A stretch of 64,000 nucleotides of DNA from Bhargavaea changchunensis. GTDB taxonomy: Bacteria; Bacillota; Bacilli; Bacillales_A; Planococcaceae. Made by a program: the position numbers and the translations under genes. Shown here piece after piece: positions 52,788 to 61,532 of this stretch. Every line of letters begins with the position of its first letter. Positions within the stretch are counted from its first letter, which is position 1. The stretch is taken from contig NZ_JBHTCT010000034.1 of assembly GCF_042665595.1 (NCBI RefSeq), positions 62,001-126,000 on the forward strand, read 5' to 3'. A model generated the notes under the pieces. It had not been told where the DNA came from. It searched no databases and worked only from the letters and a program-made list of their open reading frames with translations.

Positions 52788-53864
52788 TCAGTTTTTCGCT
52801 TTCACGTCACGCGGCCGGGCAAAGATCATCCGTCCCGCAGACGTCTGCAGCACACTTGTCACCGCAACGGTGAGCGTCTTGCCGATCTGGTTTTTCCCGT
52901 TTTCGATAACGATCATCGTCCCGTCGTCCAGGTAAGCGACTCCCTGATTGGCTTCCTTGCCTTCCTTGATGACGGTGACGCGCATTTCCTCGCCCGGGAT
53001 GACGACCGGCTTCACGGCATTTGCCAGGTCGTTGATGTTGAGTACCCGGACATTGTGCAGTTCGCACACTTTGTTCAGGTTGAAGTCGTTTGTCACGACA
53101 ACCCCGCCGTTTTTCTTTGCCAGGCGGACAAGCTTCATGTCGACTTCGCTCACGTCATCAAAGTCTTCGTCGGTGATGACGGTCTGACGGTCGTCCTGGA
53201 TCCGCTTCAGGATGTCGAGCCCCCGGCGCCCCTTCGTCCGCTTAAGTGAGTCGGATGAGTCCGCGATGTGCTGCAGTTCGGTCAGGACGAATTGGGGGAT
53301 GACCAGCTCGCCCTCCAGAAAACCGGTTTCCGAAATGTCCGCAATCCGGCCATCGATGATGACGCTCGTGTCGAGGATTTTCTGGCTTGCCGTTGATTCG
53401 GAAGGCGGCTGTACACCGTCTTTTTTCTTTTCCCCGCTTCTCGTGAACGTCTGGATCAGCTCTTCACGCTTCTGGAAGCCGAACTGGAAACCGAGGTAGC
53501 CGAGAAGCACGGAGAGGATCACCGGCAAAATGTCCGTGATGGGCGGGAACTGGATTGCGCCGACTGCGAAAGACAGCAGAAACGCAACAATCAGACCGAT
53601 GATCATACCGACCGTTCCGAACAGCAGGTCAAGCACGGGCGCTTTCATAAGACGCTCCTCAAGCCACTTGATTGATCGTACGGTCGGCTCTGTCAGCACG
53701 AGGCTCAGCAGATAAAAAAGAATGGCACCGATTAATGCGGAAGTATAGGCATTGGTGAGCCATAGCTGGTTAACGGATAAAAGTTCGAATAATGACGGAA
53801 GAAAAATGGCACCAAGCGTGGCCCCGATCAGTGCATAGGCAACCTTTACAAAAAAGTTCAGCAT
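52788..53864 (-). CDS. yacL: PIN/TRAM domain membrane protein YacL
   Basis: A 358-residue membrane protein of unknown exact role, next to radA and ispD in most Bacillales. Four hydrophobic segments fill the first 150 residues. A PIN nuclease-like domain follows (KILDTSVIIDGRIADISETG, then TNDFNLNKVC with the acidic residues), and a C-terminal TRAM RNA-binding domain (GVAYLDDGTMIVIENGKNQI). The ATG at 53864 follows AGGAGGTGAAAACC. An RNA-related function is inferred only. Confidence 0.92.
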   Translation of the reverse strand: MLNFFVKVAYALIGATLGAIFLPSLFELLSVNQLWLTNAYTSALIGAILFYLLSLVLTEPTVRSIKWLEERLMKAPVLDLLFGTVGMIIGLIVAFLLSFAVGAIQFPPITDILPVILSVLLGYLGFQFGFQKREELIQTFTRSGEKKKDGVQPPSESTASQKILDTSVIIDGRIADISETGFLEGELVIPQFVLTELQHIADSSDSLKRTKGRRGLDILKRIQDDRQTVITDEDFDDVSEVDMKLVRLAKKNGGVVVTNDFNLNKVCELHNVRVLNINDLANAVKPVVIPGEEMRVTVIKEGKEANQGVAYLDDGTMIVIENGKNQIGKTLTVAVTSVLQTSAGRMIFARPRDVKAKN

Positions 53865-54064
53865 GGTTTTCACCTCCTTGTTTAAAGTATACACGTTCGA
53901 CCCCCGGACTTCCTTCCGGAGAGGGATGAAAACCAAAAGATTTCCATAATTATTCGGACGCCCGGGGAGGAAAGAAGTTCCTTATGAAGAGGCGCCGCCC
54001 GTGGCGAAGTGATCCGGACAGTCCGGATCCTCAAATCCTTCCCCTTCCCGCCCCTCCCGAAACC

Positions 54065-54104
54065 AAAAAACGGCCCCGCCGCATGTATATGCAACGGGAC
54101 CGCC
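54065..54104 (-). terminator. Terminator downstream of radA
   Basis: CGGTCCCGTTGCAT/ATGCGGCGGGGCCG stem on the minus strand (one G-U and few mismatches) with TTTTTT after it. It lies past array F, 130-170 nt after the radA stop. The rest of 53865-54236 shows array F and no clear yacL promoter. Confidence 0.85.
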
Positions 54105-54120
54105 TTGTTTTAATCTATGC

Positions 54121-54226
54121 CGCAACGTTTCGTGCGTGAGGGCCGGGTTTTCCGGCAAGCCGCGGACGATTGTCAACGTTTCACCAAAATTCGTCACCGC
54201 TTCACCCAAGATCGTGAATCTCTCAA
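54121..54226. repeat. Array F: 21-bp-spaced GTCAACGTTTCAC units
   Basis: GTCAACGTTTCAC (54172), GTCACCGCTTCAC (54193) and a degenerate GTGAATCTCTCA (54214) are 21 bp apart; another CAACGTTTCG is at 54123. The word matches array A. The array starts within 15 nt of the radA stop and precedes the radA terminator. Confidence 0.75.
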
Positions 54227-54236
54227 TAAAACCCGC

Positions 54237-55610
54237 TTACTTGAATGCCTCTCCCAGCGCTTCGGCGACAGTGCTGACGCCGACAACCTGGATGCCTTCC
54301 GGATAATCCCAACCTCCCAGGTTCGATGCGGGGACGATGGCGCGTTTGAATCCGAGCTTTTTCGCTTCCTGGACACGCTGTTCGATGCGGGACACACGGC
54401 GGATCTCCCCGGTCAGCCCGACTTCGCCGACAAACACGTCGTACTGGCTGACGGGGGTGTCCTTGAAGCTCGAGACGATGCTCGTCATGACGGCGAGGTC
54501 GATCGCCGGCTCATCGAGCTTCACGCCGCCCGCCACCTTGATGTAGGCGTCGTGCGTCTGGAGCAGCATGTTCATCCGTTTTTCAAGCACGGCCATGAGA
54601 AGCGACACGCGGCTCTGGTCCAGGCCTGTCGCCATGCGCTTCGGATAGTTGAAACTGGATTGTGTGACAAGCGCCTGGATTTCGACGAGAATCGGCCGCG
54701 TGCCTTCCATCGAGGCGACGACGACGGAGCCCGCCGCTCCCTGCGAGCGCTCTTCCAGGAACAGCTCGGAAGGGTTCAGCACTTCCTTCAGCCCGGACTG
54801 GATCATCTCGAAAATGGCCATCTCGTTTGTCGAACCGAACCGGTTTTTCACGCTGCGGAGAATCCGGTACGTGTGATGGCGTTCGCCTTCAAAGTAAAGG
54901 ACCGTGTCGACCATATGCTCGAGAAGACGGGGACCCGCGATCTGCCCTTCTTTCGTCACGTGTCCGACGAGGAAGATGGCCGTCCCGGTCGTTTTTGCAA
55001 TCCGCATCAGGTCGGCTGTGCACTCTCGAACCTGGGAGACACTGCCCGGCGCGGACGTGACATCCGGGTGGTGGACCGTCTGGATGGAGTCGACGATGAC
55101 AAACTGCGGCTTCAGTTCCTCGATCGACAGCCGGATATGCTCCATGTCGGTCTCGGAATAGATATAAAGTTCCGGAGAGGTGACGCCGATCCGCTCCGCA
55201 CGGAGTTTGGTCTGGCGGACCGATTCCTCGCCGGAGATATAAAGGACGCGCCGTCCCTTTTCGGCAAGAAGCGATGATACCTGAAGCAGGAGTGTAGATT
55301 TGCCGATTCCCGGATCGCCGCCGATCAGGACAAGCGAGCCCGGCACCACGCCCCCGCCCAGCACGCGGTTCAGCTCGCCGAACGCCGTTTCGACACGCGG
55401 CTCTTCCTGCGTCTCGACCGAGGTGATCGGGGACGCCTTGCCTGCAGGCCCCGCCTCGGTCCGGAAGGCGCCTCCGCGCGCGGCCTTCCCGACAATCGCC
55501 ACTTCCTCGTCCATCGTGTTCCATTCGCCGCAGCCCGGGCAGCGGCCCATCCACTTCGGAGACTCGTATCCGCAATCCCGGCACATGAACTTTGTCTTCT
55601 TCTTGGCCAT
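54237..55610 (-). CDS. radA: DNA repair protein RadA (Sms)
   Basis: RadA is a RecA-like helicase that extends recombination branches. The 457 residues start with a C4 zinc finger (Cys10, 13, 24, 27: CRDC, CPGC), then Walker A GGDPGIGKST, the RadA signature KNRFGSTNE and a C-terminal Lon-like domain (MATGLDQSRVSLLMAVLEKR). The ATG at 55610 lies 5 nt after GGAGG. A hairpin with a T-run stands between clpC and the start. Confidence 0.96.
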   Translation of the reverse strand: MAKKKTKFMCRDCGYESPKWMGRCPGCGEWNTMDEEVAIVGKAARGGAFRTEAGPAGKASPITSVETQEEPRVETAFGELNRVLGGGVVPGSLVLIGGDPGIGKSTLLLQVSSLLAEKGRRVLYISGEESVRQTKLRAERIGVTSPELYIYSETDMEHIRLSIEELKPQFVIVDSIQTVHHPDVTSAPGSVSQVRECTADLMRIAKTTGTAIFLVGHVTKEGQIAGPRLLEHMVDTVLYFEGERHHTYRILRSVKNRFGSTNEMAIFEMIQSGLKEVLNPSELFLEERSQGAAGSVVVASMEGTRPILVEIQALVTQSSFNYPKRMATGLDQSRVSLLMAVLEKRMNMLLQTHDAYIKVAGGVKLDEPAIDLAVMTSIVSSFKDTPVSQYDVFVGEVGLTGEIRRVSRIEQRVQEAKKLGFKRAIVPASNLGGWDYPEGIQVVGVSTVAEALGEAFK

Positions 55611-55626
55611 TTGTACCTCCAGGTAC

Positions 55627-55664
55627 GGAAAAGACATCCCGCCGCGGAATGCGGACGGGATGTC
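55627..55664 (-). terminator. Terminator between clpC and radA
   Basis: GACATCCCG/CGGGATGTC stem (55656-55664 with 55633-55641), extended by CCGC/GCGG, with TTTT on the minus strand. It ends 17 nt before the radA start codon. Confidence 0.8.
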
Positions 55665-55693
55665 TGAACCATTTGTTTGATAGATTGATTATA

Positions 55694-58156
55694 TCATTTT
55701 TTTGCGCTGCCTGCAGTTGCAGGCTCTTCGGCGCGGACCGTGTACTGGCCGTCTGCGTCGACGTCAAAGACGACTTTGTGTCCTGCAAGCACTTCGCCTC
55801 TCAGAAGTTCTTCGGAAAGCCGGTCTTCTACGTTCTTCTGGAGCGCACGGCGGAGCGGGCGGGCACCGTATTCAGGATCGTACCCTTCTTCGGCGATCCG
55901 TTCTTTCGCGGCCTCCGTGATGACAAGCTCGATGTCCTGCTCGGACAGGCGCTTCGTGAGCTGGTCGGCCATCAGGTTGACGATCTGGCCGAGCTCTTCC
56001 TTGTCGAGCGAGTGGAAGACGATCATTTCGTCCACACGGTTCAGGAACTCCGGACGGAAGGCTTTCTTCAGCTCTCCGAGCATTGTATCCTTCATGTCCT
56101 TGTGGTCGCGCTTGCCGTCCTGCAGATTAAAGCCGACGTACTTATTCTGCTTGAGCGTTTCCGCACCGACGTTCGACGTCATGATGACGACCGTATTGCG
56201 GAAGTCGACCGTGCGGCCCTTGGAATCGGTCAGGCGGCCGTCTTCAAGAACCTGAAGGAGGATGTTGAAGACGTCAGGGTGTGCTTTCTCGATCTCATCC
56301 AGCAGGATGACCGAGTACGGCTTGCGGCGGACCTTCTCTGTGAGCTGTCCGCCCTCGTCGAAGCCGACATAGCCCGGAGGCGAACCGACGAGGCGGGACG
56401 TGGAGTGTTTCTCCATGTACTCCGACATGTCGATTCGGATCATCGCGTCTTCGTCGCCGAACATCACTTCGGCAAGTGCGCGGGCAAGTTCCGTCTTACC
56501 GACACCGGTCGGTCCGAGGAAGATGAACGAGCCGATCGGGCGCTTCGGATCTTTCAGGCCGGCACGCGCGCGGCGGATGGCCCGGGAAATCGCGTCGACC
56601 GCTTCGTTCTGGCCGATGACGCGCTTGTGAAGCTCTTCTTCCATGTTGAGGAGCTTCGCGGTTTCGGTCTCCGCGATCTTCGAGACCGGAACGCCGGTCC
56701 ACATGGAGACGACCTGCGCCACGTCCTCGACGGTCACTTCAGATTCTTTCTTGCCCTGCTTTTCTTTCCACTCTTCCTTCGTCCGCTCCAGCTCATCTTT
56801 GAGCTTCTGCTCTTTGTCGCGGAACGAAGCGGCTTTTTCGAATTCCTGGCTCTGGACGGCCGCGTTTTTCTCGGAGCGGACGCTGTCGAGCTGCTGTTCG
56901 AGTTCCTTCAGGTCCGGCGGCGTCGTGAACGAACGGAGGCGGACTTTGGAACCGGCCTCGTCGATCAGGTCGATCGCCTTGTCCGGGAGGAAGCGGTCGG
57001 AAATGTAGCGGTCGGACAGCTTGGCTGCCGCTTCGACGGCTTCGTCCGTAATCTTCACACGGTGGTGTGCTTCGTAGCGGTCGCGCAGGCCGTGGATGAT
57101 CTTGATCGTGTCCTCGACATTCGGCTCGTCGACCTGGATCGGCTGGAAGCGGCGCTCGAGCGCGGCATCCTTCTCGATGTACTTGCGGTACTCATCGAGC
57201 GTCGTCGCACCGATGCACTGGAGCTCGCCGCGTGCAAGGGCCGGTTTCAGAATGTTGGACGCGTCGATTGCGCCTTCCGCACCACCGGCGCCGATCAGCG
57301 TATGGAGCTCGTCGATGAAGAGGATGATATTGCCCGCCTGGCGGATTTCCTCCATCACTTTCTTCAGGCGGTCCTCAAACTCACCACGGTATTTCGTACC
57401 GGCGACGACGGTGCCCATGTCGAGTGTCATGACGCGCTTGTCGCGGAGTGTTTCCGGCACTTCGTTGTTGACGATCTGCTGCGCGAGACCCTCTGCGATC
57501 GCCGTCTTGCCGACACCCGGTTCCCCGATGAGGACCGGGTTGTTTTTCGTCCGGCGTGACAGGACTTCAATCACGCGTGTGATTTCCTTGGAGCGTCCGA
57601 TGACCGGATCAAGCGTGCCTTCACGGGCAATTTCGGTCAGGTCACGCGCAAGGGAGTCGAGCGTCGGCGTGCTGGCGGAAGCATTGCCGCCGCCCGCCTG
57701 CGACCCCTGTCCATTCTCGTTCGATCCGAGCAGCTGGAGCACCTGCTGGCGGGCCTTGTTCAGCGAAACGCCGGCATTGGCGAGGACACGCGCCGCGACC
57801 CCTTCCCCTTCGCGGATCAGCGCAAGGAGGAGGTGCTCCGTACCGACATAGGAATGGCCGAGCTTGCGGGATTCATCAAGCGACAGCTCGATGACCTTTT
57901 TTGCGCGCGGCGTGTAATGAATGATCGGGCCGACTTCGCGGTCGCCGGTGCCGACGAGCTTTTCGACGCCTTCTTCAATCGTCTCGAAATTAACCCCGAT
58001 CGCCTCGAGCGCTTTTGCGGCGATGCCGCCGCCCTCACGGATGAGGCCCAGGAGAATATGTTCGGTCCCGATGGCATCATGGCGCATCCGGATCGCTTCT
58101 TCTTGCGCAAGCTGGAGAACTTTCTGTGAGCGTTGCGTAAAGCGGTTGAACATCAT
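55694..58156 (-). CDS. clpC: ATP-dependent Clp protease ATP-binding subunit ClpC
   Basis: ClpC unfolds proteins for ClpP and takes substrates from MecA or with arginine phosphates made by McsB. The 820 residues have the N-domain repeats (GTEHILLGLIREG, then GTEHLLLALIREG), Walker A GEPGVGKT of AAA1, a UVR coiled-coil middle domain (AAVQSQEFEKAASFRDKEQK), Walker A GPTGVGKT of AAA2 and the ClpP loop region. The ATG at 58156 is 7 nt from GAGGG. It lies 225 nt after mcsB behind its own CtsR-controlled promoter. Confidence 0.97.
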   Translation of the reverse strand: MMFNRFTQRSQKVLQLAQEEAIRMRHDAIGTEHILLGLIREGGGIAAKALEAIGVNFETIEEGVEKLVGTGDREVGPIIHYTPRAKKVIELSLDESRKLGHSYVGTEHLLLALIREGEGVAARVLANAGVSLNKARQQVLQLLGSNENGQGSQAGGGNASASTPTLDSLARDLTEIAREGTLDPVIGRSKEITRVIEVLSRRTKNNPVLIGEPGVGKTAIAEGLAQQIVNNEVPETLRDKRVMTLDMGTVVAGTKYRGEFEDRLKKVMEEIRQAGNIILFIDELHTLIGAGGAEGAIDASNILKPALARGELQCIGATTLDEYRKYIEKDAALERRFQPIQVDEPNVEDTIKIIHGLRDRYEAHHRVKITDEAVEAAAKLSDRYISDRFLPDKAIDLIDEAGSKVRLRSFTTPPDLKELEQQLDSVRSEKNAAVQSQEFEKAASFRDKEQKLKDELERTKEEWKEKQGKKESEVTVEDVAQVVSMWTGVPVSKIAETETAKLLNMEEELHKRVIGQNEAVDAISRAIRRARAGLKDPKRPIGSFIFLGPTGVGKTELARALAEVMFGDEDAMIRIDMSEYMEKHSTSRLVGSPPGYVGFDEGGQLTEKVRRKPYSVILLDEIEKAHPDVFNILLQVLEDGRLTDSKGRTVDFRNTVVIMTSNVGAETLKQNKYVGFNLQDGKRDHKDMKDTMLGELKKAFRPEFLNRVDEMIVFHSLDKEELGQIVNLMADQLTKRLSEQDIELVITEAAKERIAEEGYDPEYGARPLRRALQKNVEDRLSEELLRGEVLAGHKVVFDVDADGQYTVRAEEPATAGSAKK

Positions 58157-58300
58157 ACACAATCCCTCTCTTCTCTTAATTATCATTTATGCAGATCCTG
58201 ATGAACTTTGATTCTGGTTATATGATAAAAGGTTCCCCCAAACCGTCCGGCATCAAACCGGAAACGGAAGAACCGGGACAACTCTTTCGGGAAGGTGCTG

Positions 58301-58346
58301 TTTGACCTTCTTTGACCATTATAAACCGGAGTGCTTCCCCGTACAA
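58301..58346 (-). promoter_or_regulatory. clpC promoter with CtsR operator
   Basis: The heptad repeat GGTCAAA-GAA-GGTCAAA (58301-58317) is a perfect CtsR box. It lies right after the -10 TATAAT (58318-58323); the -35 TTGTAC is at 58341-58346 with a 17-nt spacer. Confidence 0.93.
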
Positions 58347-58381
58347 AACATATGCTCGGACGACGCTTTCCATCCTGAGGG

Positions 58382-59455
58382 TCAGTCTTCCGCGCCGCCG
58401 GACTGTCTGCCCATGCCGATCCGCTCACGGATCAGCTTCGCCCGGAAGACGTCGCGTTCGCCAGGGTGAAGAGTTTCTCCCGCATACTGTTGGAGAAACG
58501 CGGGCTGCATGAAGATCATAAGCTCGTTCAGGACGGACACATCGACATCCGGGATGATGCCCATATCGATGCCGAGCCGAACATCCGACAAGCGGTTCGC
58601 CGCTTCGTCGGTCGCGAGTACGCGGGCGTTCGTAAGGATTCCGTACGACCGCCAGACACGGTCCTCGAGCTTCATCGGTGAATGCTCCCGGAGAGCGCGG
58701 CGCGCCCGCTCCTCCTGCTCGATCAGCCTTTCCGTCAGATCCCGCAGGTCCATCAGGATGTCCCGCTCCGATTTCCCGAGCGTCATCTGGTTCGACACCT
58801 GGTAGACATTGCCGAGAGCATCTGAGCCTTCGCCGTAGCTGCCGCGCACCGTCATGCCGAGACGGGCGACCGCCTGGGCGATTCTAGCCATGTTGCTCGT
58901 GATGGAAAGCGCCGGCAAGTGCAGCATGACCGAGGCCCGAAGGCCCGTGCCCGTGTTTGTCGGGCAGCTGGTGATATAGCCGAAGTCCCCGTCGAATGCG
59001 TACGGCAGGGCTTCTTCAAGCCGGTTGTCGATGTCGTTTGCACGGTCGAACGCCTCCATGAGGTGGAGGCCCGGATAGATCACCTGGATCCGGATATGGT
59101 CCTCTTCGTTCACCATGATCGAAACCGATTCGTCTCCTGATAGGATGACGGATCCGGGCCGCTCCGGGTCCGCCAGCTGCGGACTGATCAGATGCTTTTC
59201 GACGAGCGCCTGCCGCTGGATCGCAGGTACACTTTCCATCGGGATATGAGAAAAGTCTTCCATGCCTTCGAGTGCGGCGGCGACTTTCTGTTCGACCTCT
59301 TCCGCCTCTTCCCGGCTGAAATCAAGCGGGAAACGGAAGCCTTTCAGGTTCCGCGCAAGACGGACGCGAGTCGACATGACGATATTCGAGTACTCGCCCT
59401 TCGGCCCCATCCACGGAGTGACCGCATTTTTAAGGAAGTTTTCAATCGACGACAT
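58382..59455 (-). CDS. mcsB: Protein arginine kinase McsB
   Basis: McsB phosphorylates arginines, inactivates CtsR and marks proteins for ClpCP. The 357 residues hold the phosphagen-kinase catalytic core: STRVRLARNLKGFRFPLDF, the catalytic loop with YITSCPTNTGTGLRASVMLH, and GSYGEGSDALGNVYQVSNQ. It overlaps mcsA by 14 nt. The C-terminal phosphoarginine-sensing region appears complete, ending RIGMGRQSGGAED. Confidence 0.97.
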   Translation of the reverse strand: MSSIENFLKNAVTPWMGPKGEYSNIVMSTRVRLARNLKGFRFPLDFSREEAEEVEQKVAAALEGMEDFSHIPMESVPAIQRQALVEKHLISPQLADPERPGSVILSGDESVSIMVNEEDHIRIQVIYPGLHLMEAFDRANDIDNRLEEALPYAFDGDFGYITSCPTNTGTGLRASVMLHLPALSITSNMARIAQAVARLGMTVRGSYGEGSDALGNVYQVSNQMTLGKSERDILMDLRDLTERLIEQEERARRALREHSPMKLEDRVWRSYGILTNARVLATDEAANRLSDVRLGIDMGIIPDVDVSVLNELMIFMQPAFLQQYAGETLHPGERDVFRAKLIRERIGMGRQSGGAED

Positions 59456-59990
59456 CCTGTCCGCCCCCTTCCTCCAGGCTGCGCTCCAGTTCCCGGACTT
59501 CGTCCCGGAGCTGTGCAGCCCGCTCGAATTCCTCCTGGTTGATCGCTTCCTTCATCTGTCTTCTCAGGTCCTTGATCTTCCGTTCGGCGGCAATCCTTCC
59601 GCTGTAGGAAGCGGGCACCTTGCCTTCATGCCTCGTATGGCCGCCCTGGACCTTGTTGAACACTTCGGGCAGCTCTTTGCGGAATGCGCTGTAGCACTCC
59701 GCGCAGCCGAATTTCCCGCGCTCGATGAAGCGGCGGAATGTCAGGCCGCAGTTCGGGCATTCGGGACCGCTGCTGACCTGGGGCTGCGCGGTCTTCTGAA
59801 ACGCTTCCGGGCCGGCAAACCAGTTCTGGAGAAACTGCTGGATGCCGAGCGGGTCCCCCCCGAAGTCTCCCTGGAACGGCTGGAAGTGCGCAGCGCACAC
59901 ATCGCACAGATGCCGCTCCTCGGTTTTTCCGTTTTTGCTCTGGGTCACAACGACCGAAGCCGGCCGTTCATGGCAGTTGTCACAGATCAA
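59442..59990 (-). CDS. mcsA: McsA, zinc-binding activator of the arginine kinase McsB
   Basis: McsA binds and stimulates McsB and senses redox and metal stress. The 182 residues have CxxC zinc motifs (CDNC, CDVC, CPNC, CAEC) and a C-terminal UVR motif (MKEAINQEEFERAAQLRDEV). I choose TTG at 59990 (reads MICDNCHERP), which starts like the Bacillus protein and follows AGAGGTG. An ATG at 60020 adds ten non-family residues. Confidence 0.93.
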   Translation of the reverse strand: MICDNCHERPASVVVTQSKNGKTEERHLCDVCAAHFQPFQGDFGGDPLGIQQFLQNWFAGPEAFQKTAQPQVSSGPECPNCGLTFRRFIERGKFGCAECYSAFRKELPEVFNKVQGGHTRHEGKVPASYSGRIAAERKIKDLRRQMKEAINQEEFERAAQLRDEVRELERSLEEGGGQDVVD

Positions 59991-60035
59991 CGAACACACC
60001 TCTTTCAGAAGCCGGCACACGGGTGCCGGCCGGGG

Positions 60036-60554
60036 TCAATTGCCTTTTCCGTCTTCGGCGGAGCCGCCCTGCTTGTTCACCGGGCCGCCTGCCGCCTCAT
60101 ATTTAAATGTGCTGAGCATTGCCTGCATGATCCGGGAGCGGAGCAGATCCCGTTCCGGAAGCTGCGACATGAGCGTCAGACGGTGCACGGCGGCATGCAT
60201 CATGTTTGCCTCGCGCTCCGTAAGGATATCCTCATCGATAAGGCGCCGGATGATATCCTCGGCCATCGACTGGGTAGATCCGCCGTTCAGTCCCTCGACG
60301 ATCTGCTCAATCAGGTCGATCCGGCTGTTCGGCCGGACACGGACGATTCGGATGTATCCCCCGCCTCCCCGCTTGCTTTCGACCATATAGCCGCGCTCCG
60401 TCGTGAACCGGGTCTTGATGACATAGTTGATCTGCGAAGGGACGCACTGGAATTTCTCCGCGACTTCACTCCGCTTGATCTCCGCCATCCCGTCCTGTTC
60501 TTGTTCGAGAATCGACTTGAGATATCCTTCAATGATGTCTGAGATGTTCCGCAT
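60036..60554 (-). CDS. ctsR: Heat-shock class III repressor CtsR
   Basis: CtsR represses clp genes and senses heat itself. The 172 residues start MRNISDIIEGYLKSILEQEQ with a winged helix-turn-helix (AEKFQCVPSQINYVIKTRFT), and the Gly-rich wing KRGGGGYIRIVRV that acts as thermosensor. A C-terminal McsB-contact domain follows. The ATG at 60554 follows AAAGAGGTG. It controls itself and clpC through the operators at 60593 and 58301. Confidence 0.96.
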   Translation of the reverse strand: MRNISDIIEGYLKSILEQEQDGMAEIKRSEVAEKFQCVPSQINYVIKTRFTTERGYMVESKRGGGGYIRIVRVRPNSRIDLIEQIVEGLNGGSTQSMAEDIIRRLIDEDILTEREANMMHAAVHRLTLMSQLPERDLLRSRIMQAMLSTFKYEAAGGPVNKQGGSAEDGKGN

Positions 60555-60592
60555 GGTTTCACCTCTTTCCAAGGCACATGAACTCGATTGAC

Positions 60593-60640
60593 TTTGACTA
60601 TCTTTGACTTAATTATACGACGTTATACATGCATCCGCAA
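60593..60640 (-). promoter_or_regulatory. ctsR operon promoter with CtsR operator
   Basis: AGTCAAA-GAT-AGTCAAA (60593-60609), plus a third AGTCAA half, follows the -10 TATAAT (60612-60617). TTGCGG (60635-60640) lies 17 nt upstream as -35. Confidence 0.93.
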
Positions 60641-60887
60641 AGTTTTTGCGCGGTCCGGGATAGGGTTTTTTTAGTCCGGACGATTTTTTTACAAAAAAGA
60701 GGTTTATTCTGGTTTTAAACAGGTAAAGAAAGGGATGTGGACTGCGTTTTCATGATCTCCGACGCAAGTTTGCCGGCTTCCCGCCGGAACGTGGCGAGGA
60801 TTTTTTCTCATCTGTTTTTTTCCTCATTTGATCTCCCCCCAAACAAAAACCCCGGATGACACCAAAACATACCGGAGGCGATTCAAT
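60641..60887. other. Gap between the divergent ctsR and GNAT genes
   Basis: T-rich and A-rich stretches (60666-60672, 60684-60698, 60801-60832) and a small CCGGC/GCCGG hairpin near 60773-60787. I see no convincing plus-strand promoter for the acetyltransferase and no gene. Confidence 0.5.
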
Positions 60888-61490
60888 TTGAATTGGTACG
60901 ACAAGCTCAATGAATATTTCCCCGTGGAAGAAATGAAGTCCAGGGACCATATGGAGACTCTCCTTAAGGATAAGGAAGGCGTGTACGGCAAGGACGAGGG
61001 GCCCTATCACGTGCTCATGTACGCAGAATTCGACGAGTTTCTCTTTGTCGATTATCTGTTCGTTTCGTCGAAGTCGCGAGGCCAGGGACTCGGCGGAAAG
61101 CTGATTGAAAAGCTCAAAGCCAAAAATAAACCGATCATCCTCGAAGTCGAACCCGTCGATTATGACGATACCGATACCGCAAAGCGGCTGAAGTTCTATG
61201 CCAGGAACGGATTCGCCCACGCCCGCCGCATCGGCTACAGCCGCCGCTCGCTGGCGACCGGCGAAAAGACCGACCTCGAGATTCTCTACTGGGCTCCGAA
61301 CCATGAAGGTGAAGAAACGGTCGAACAGGCCATCTATGACCATATGCGCAAGACGTACGAGGAAATCCACACCTACAAAGACGAGGATTTTTATGGCGGC
61401 TCCTATGAGCACACCGATGAAGTATTCGACTTCCATGAGGAAGAGAGCCGGAAAGAAGATATTTTGGAGCCGTTCACGGTCTCCGCATAA
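60888..61490 (+). CDS. GNAT family N-acetyltransferase
   Basis: The only plus-strand gene of the window. With a TTG start at 60888, 9 nt after GGAGG, the product has 200 residues beginning MNWYDKLNEYFPVEEMKSRD. A GNAT acetyl-CoA loop is seen in FVSSKSRGQGLGGKLIEKLK, after the FLFVDYLFV strand. This family, with the C-terminal block LEILYWAPNHEGEETVEQAI, is common near ctsR in Bacillales, but its substrate is unknown to me. A bidirectional terminator separates it from the convergent membrane-protein gene. Confidence 0.85.
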   Translation: MNWYDKLNEYFPVEEMKSRDHMETLLKDKEGVYGKDEGPYHVLMYAEFDEFLFVDYLFVSSKSRGQGLGGKLIEKLKAKNKPIILEVEPVDYDDTDTAKRLKFYARNGFAHARRIGYSRRSLATGEKTDLEILYWAPNHEGEETVEQAIYDHMRKTYEEIHTYKDEDFYGGSYEHTDEVFDFHEEESRKEDILEPFTVSA

Positions 61491-61496
61491 TGCAGA

Positions 61497-61532
61497 AGAA
61501 AGCCCTCCGCAGCACGCGGAGGGCTTTCTTTT
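61497..61532. terminator. Bidirectional terminator between convergent genes
   Basis: Perfect 12-bp AAAGCCCTCCGC/GCGGAGGGCTTT stem (61499-61510 with 61516-61527) with A and T runs at the two ends; serves the GNAT gene and, on the minus strand, overlaps the last codons of the membrane-protein gene. Confidence 0.9.
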
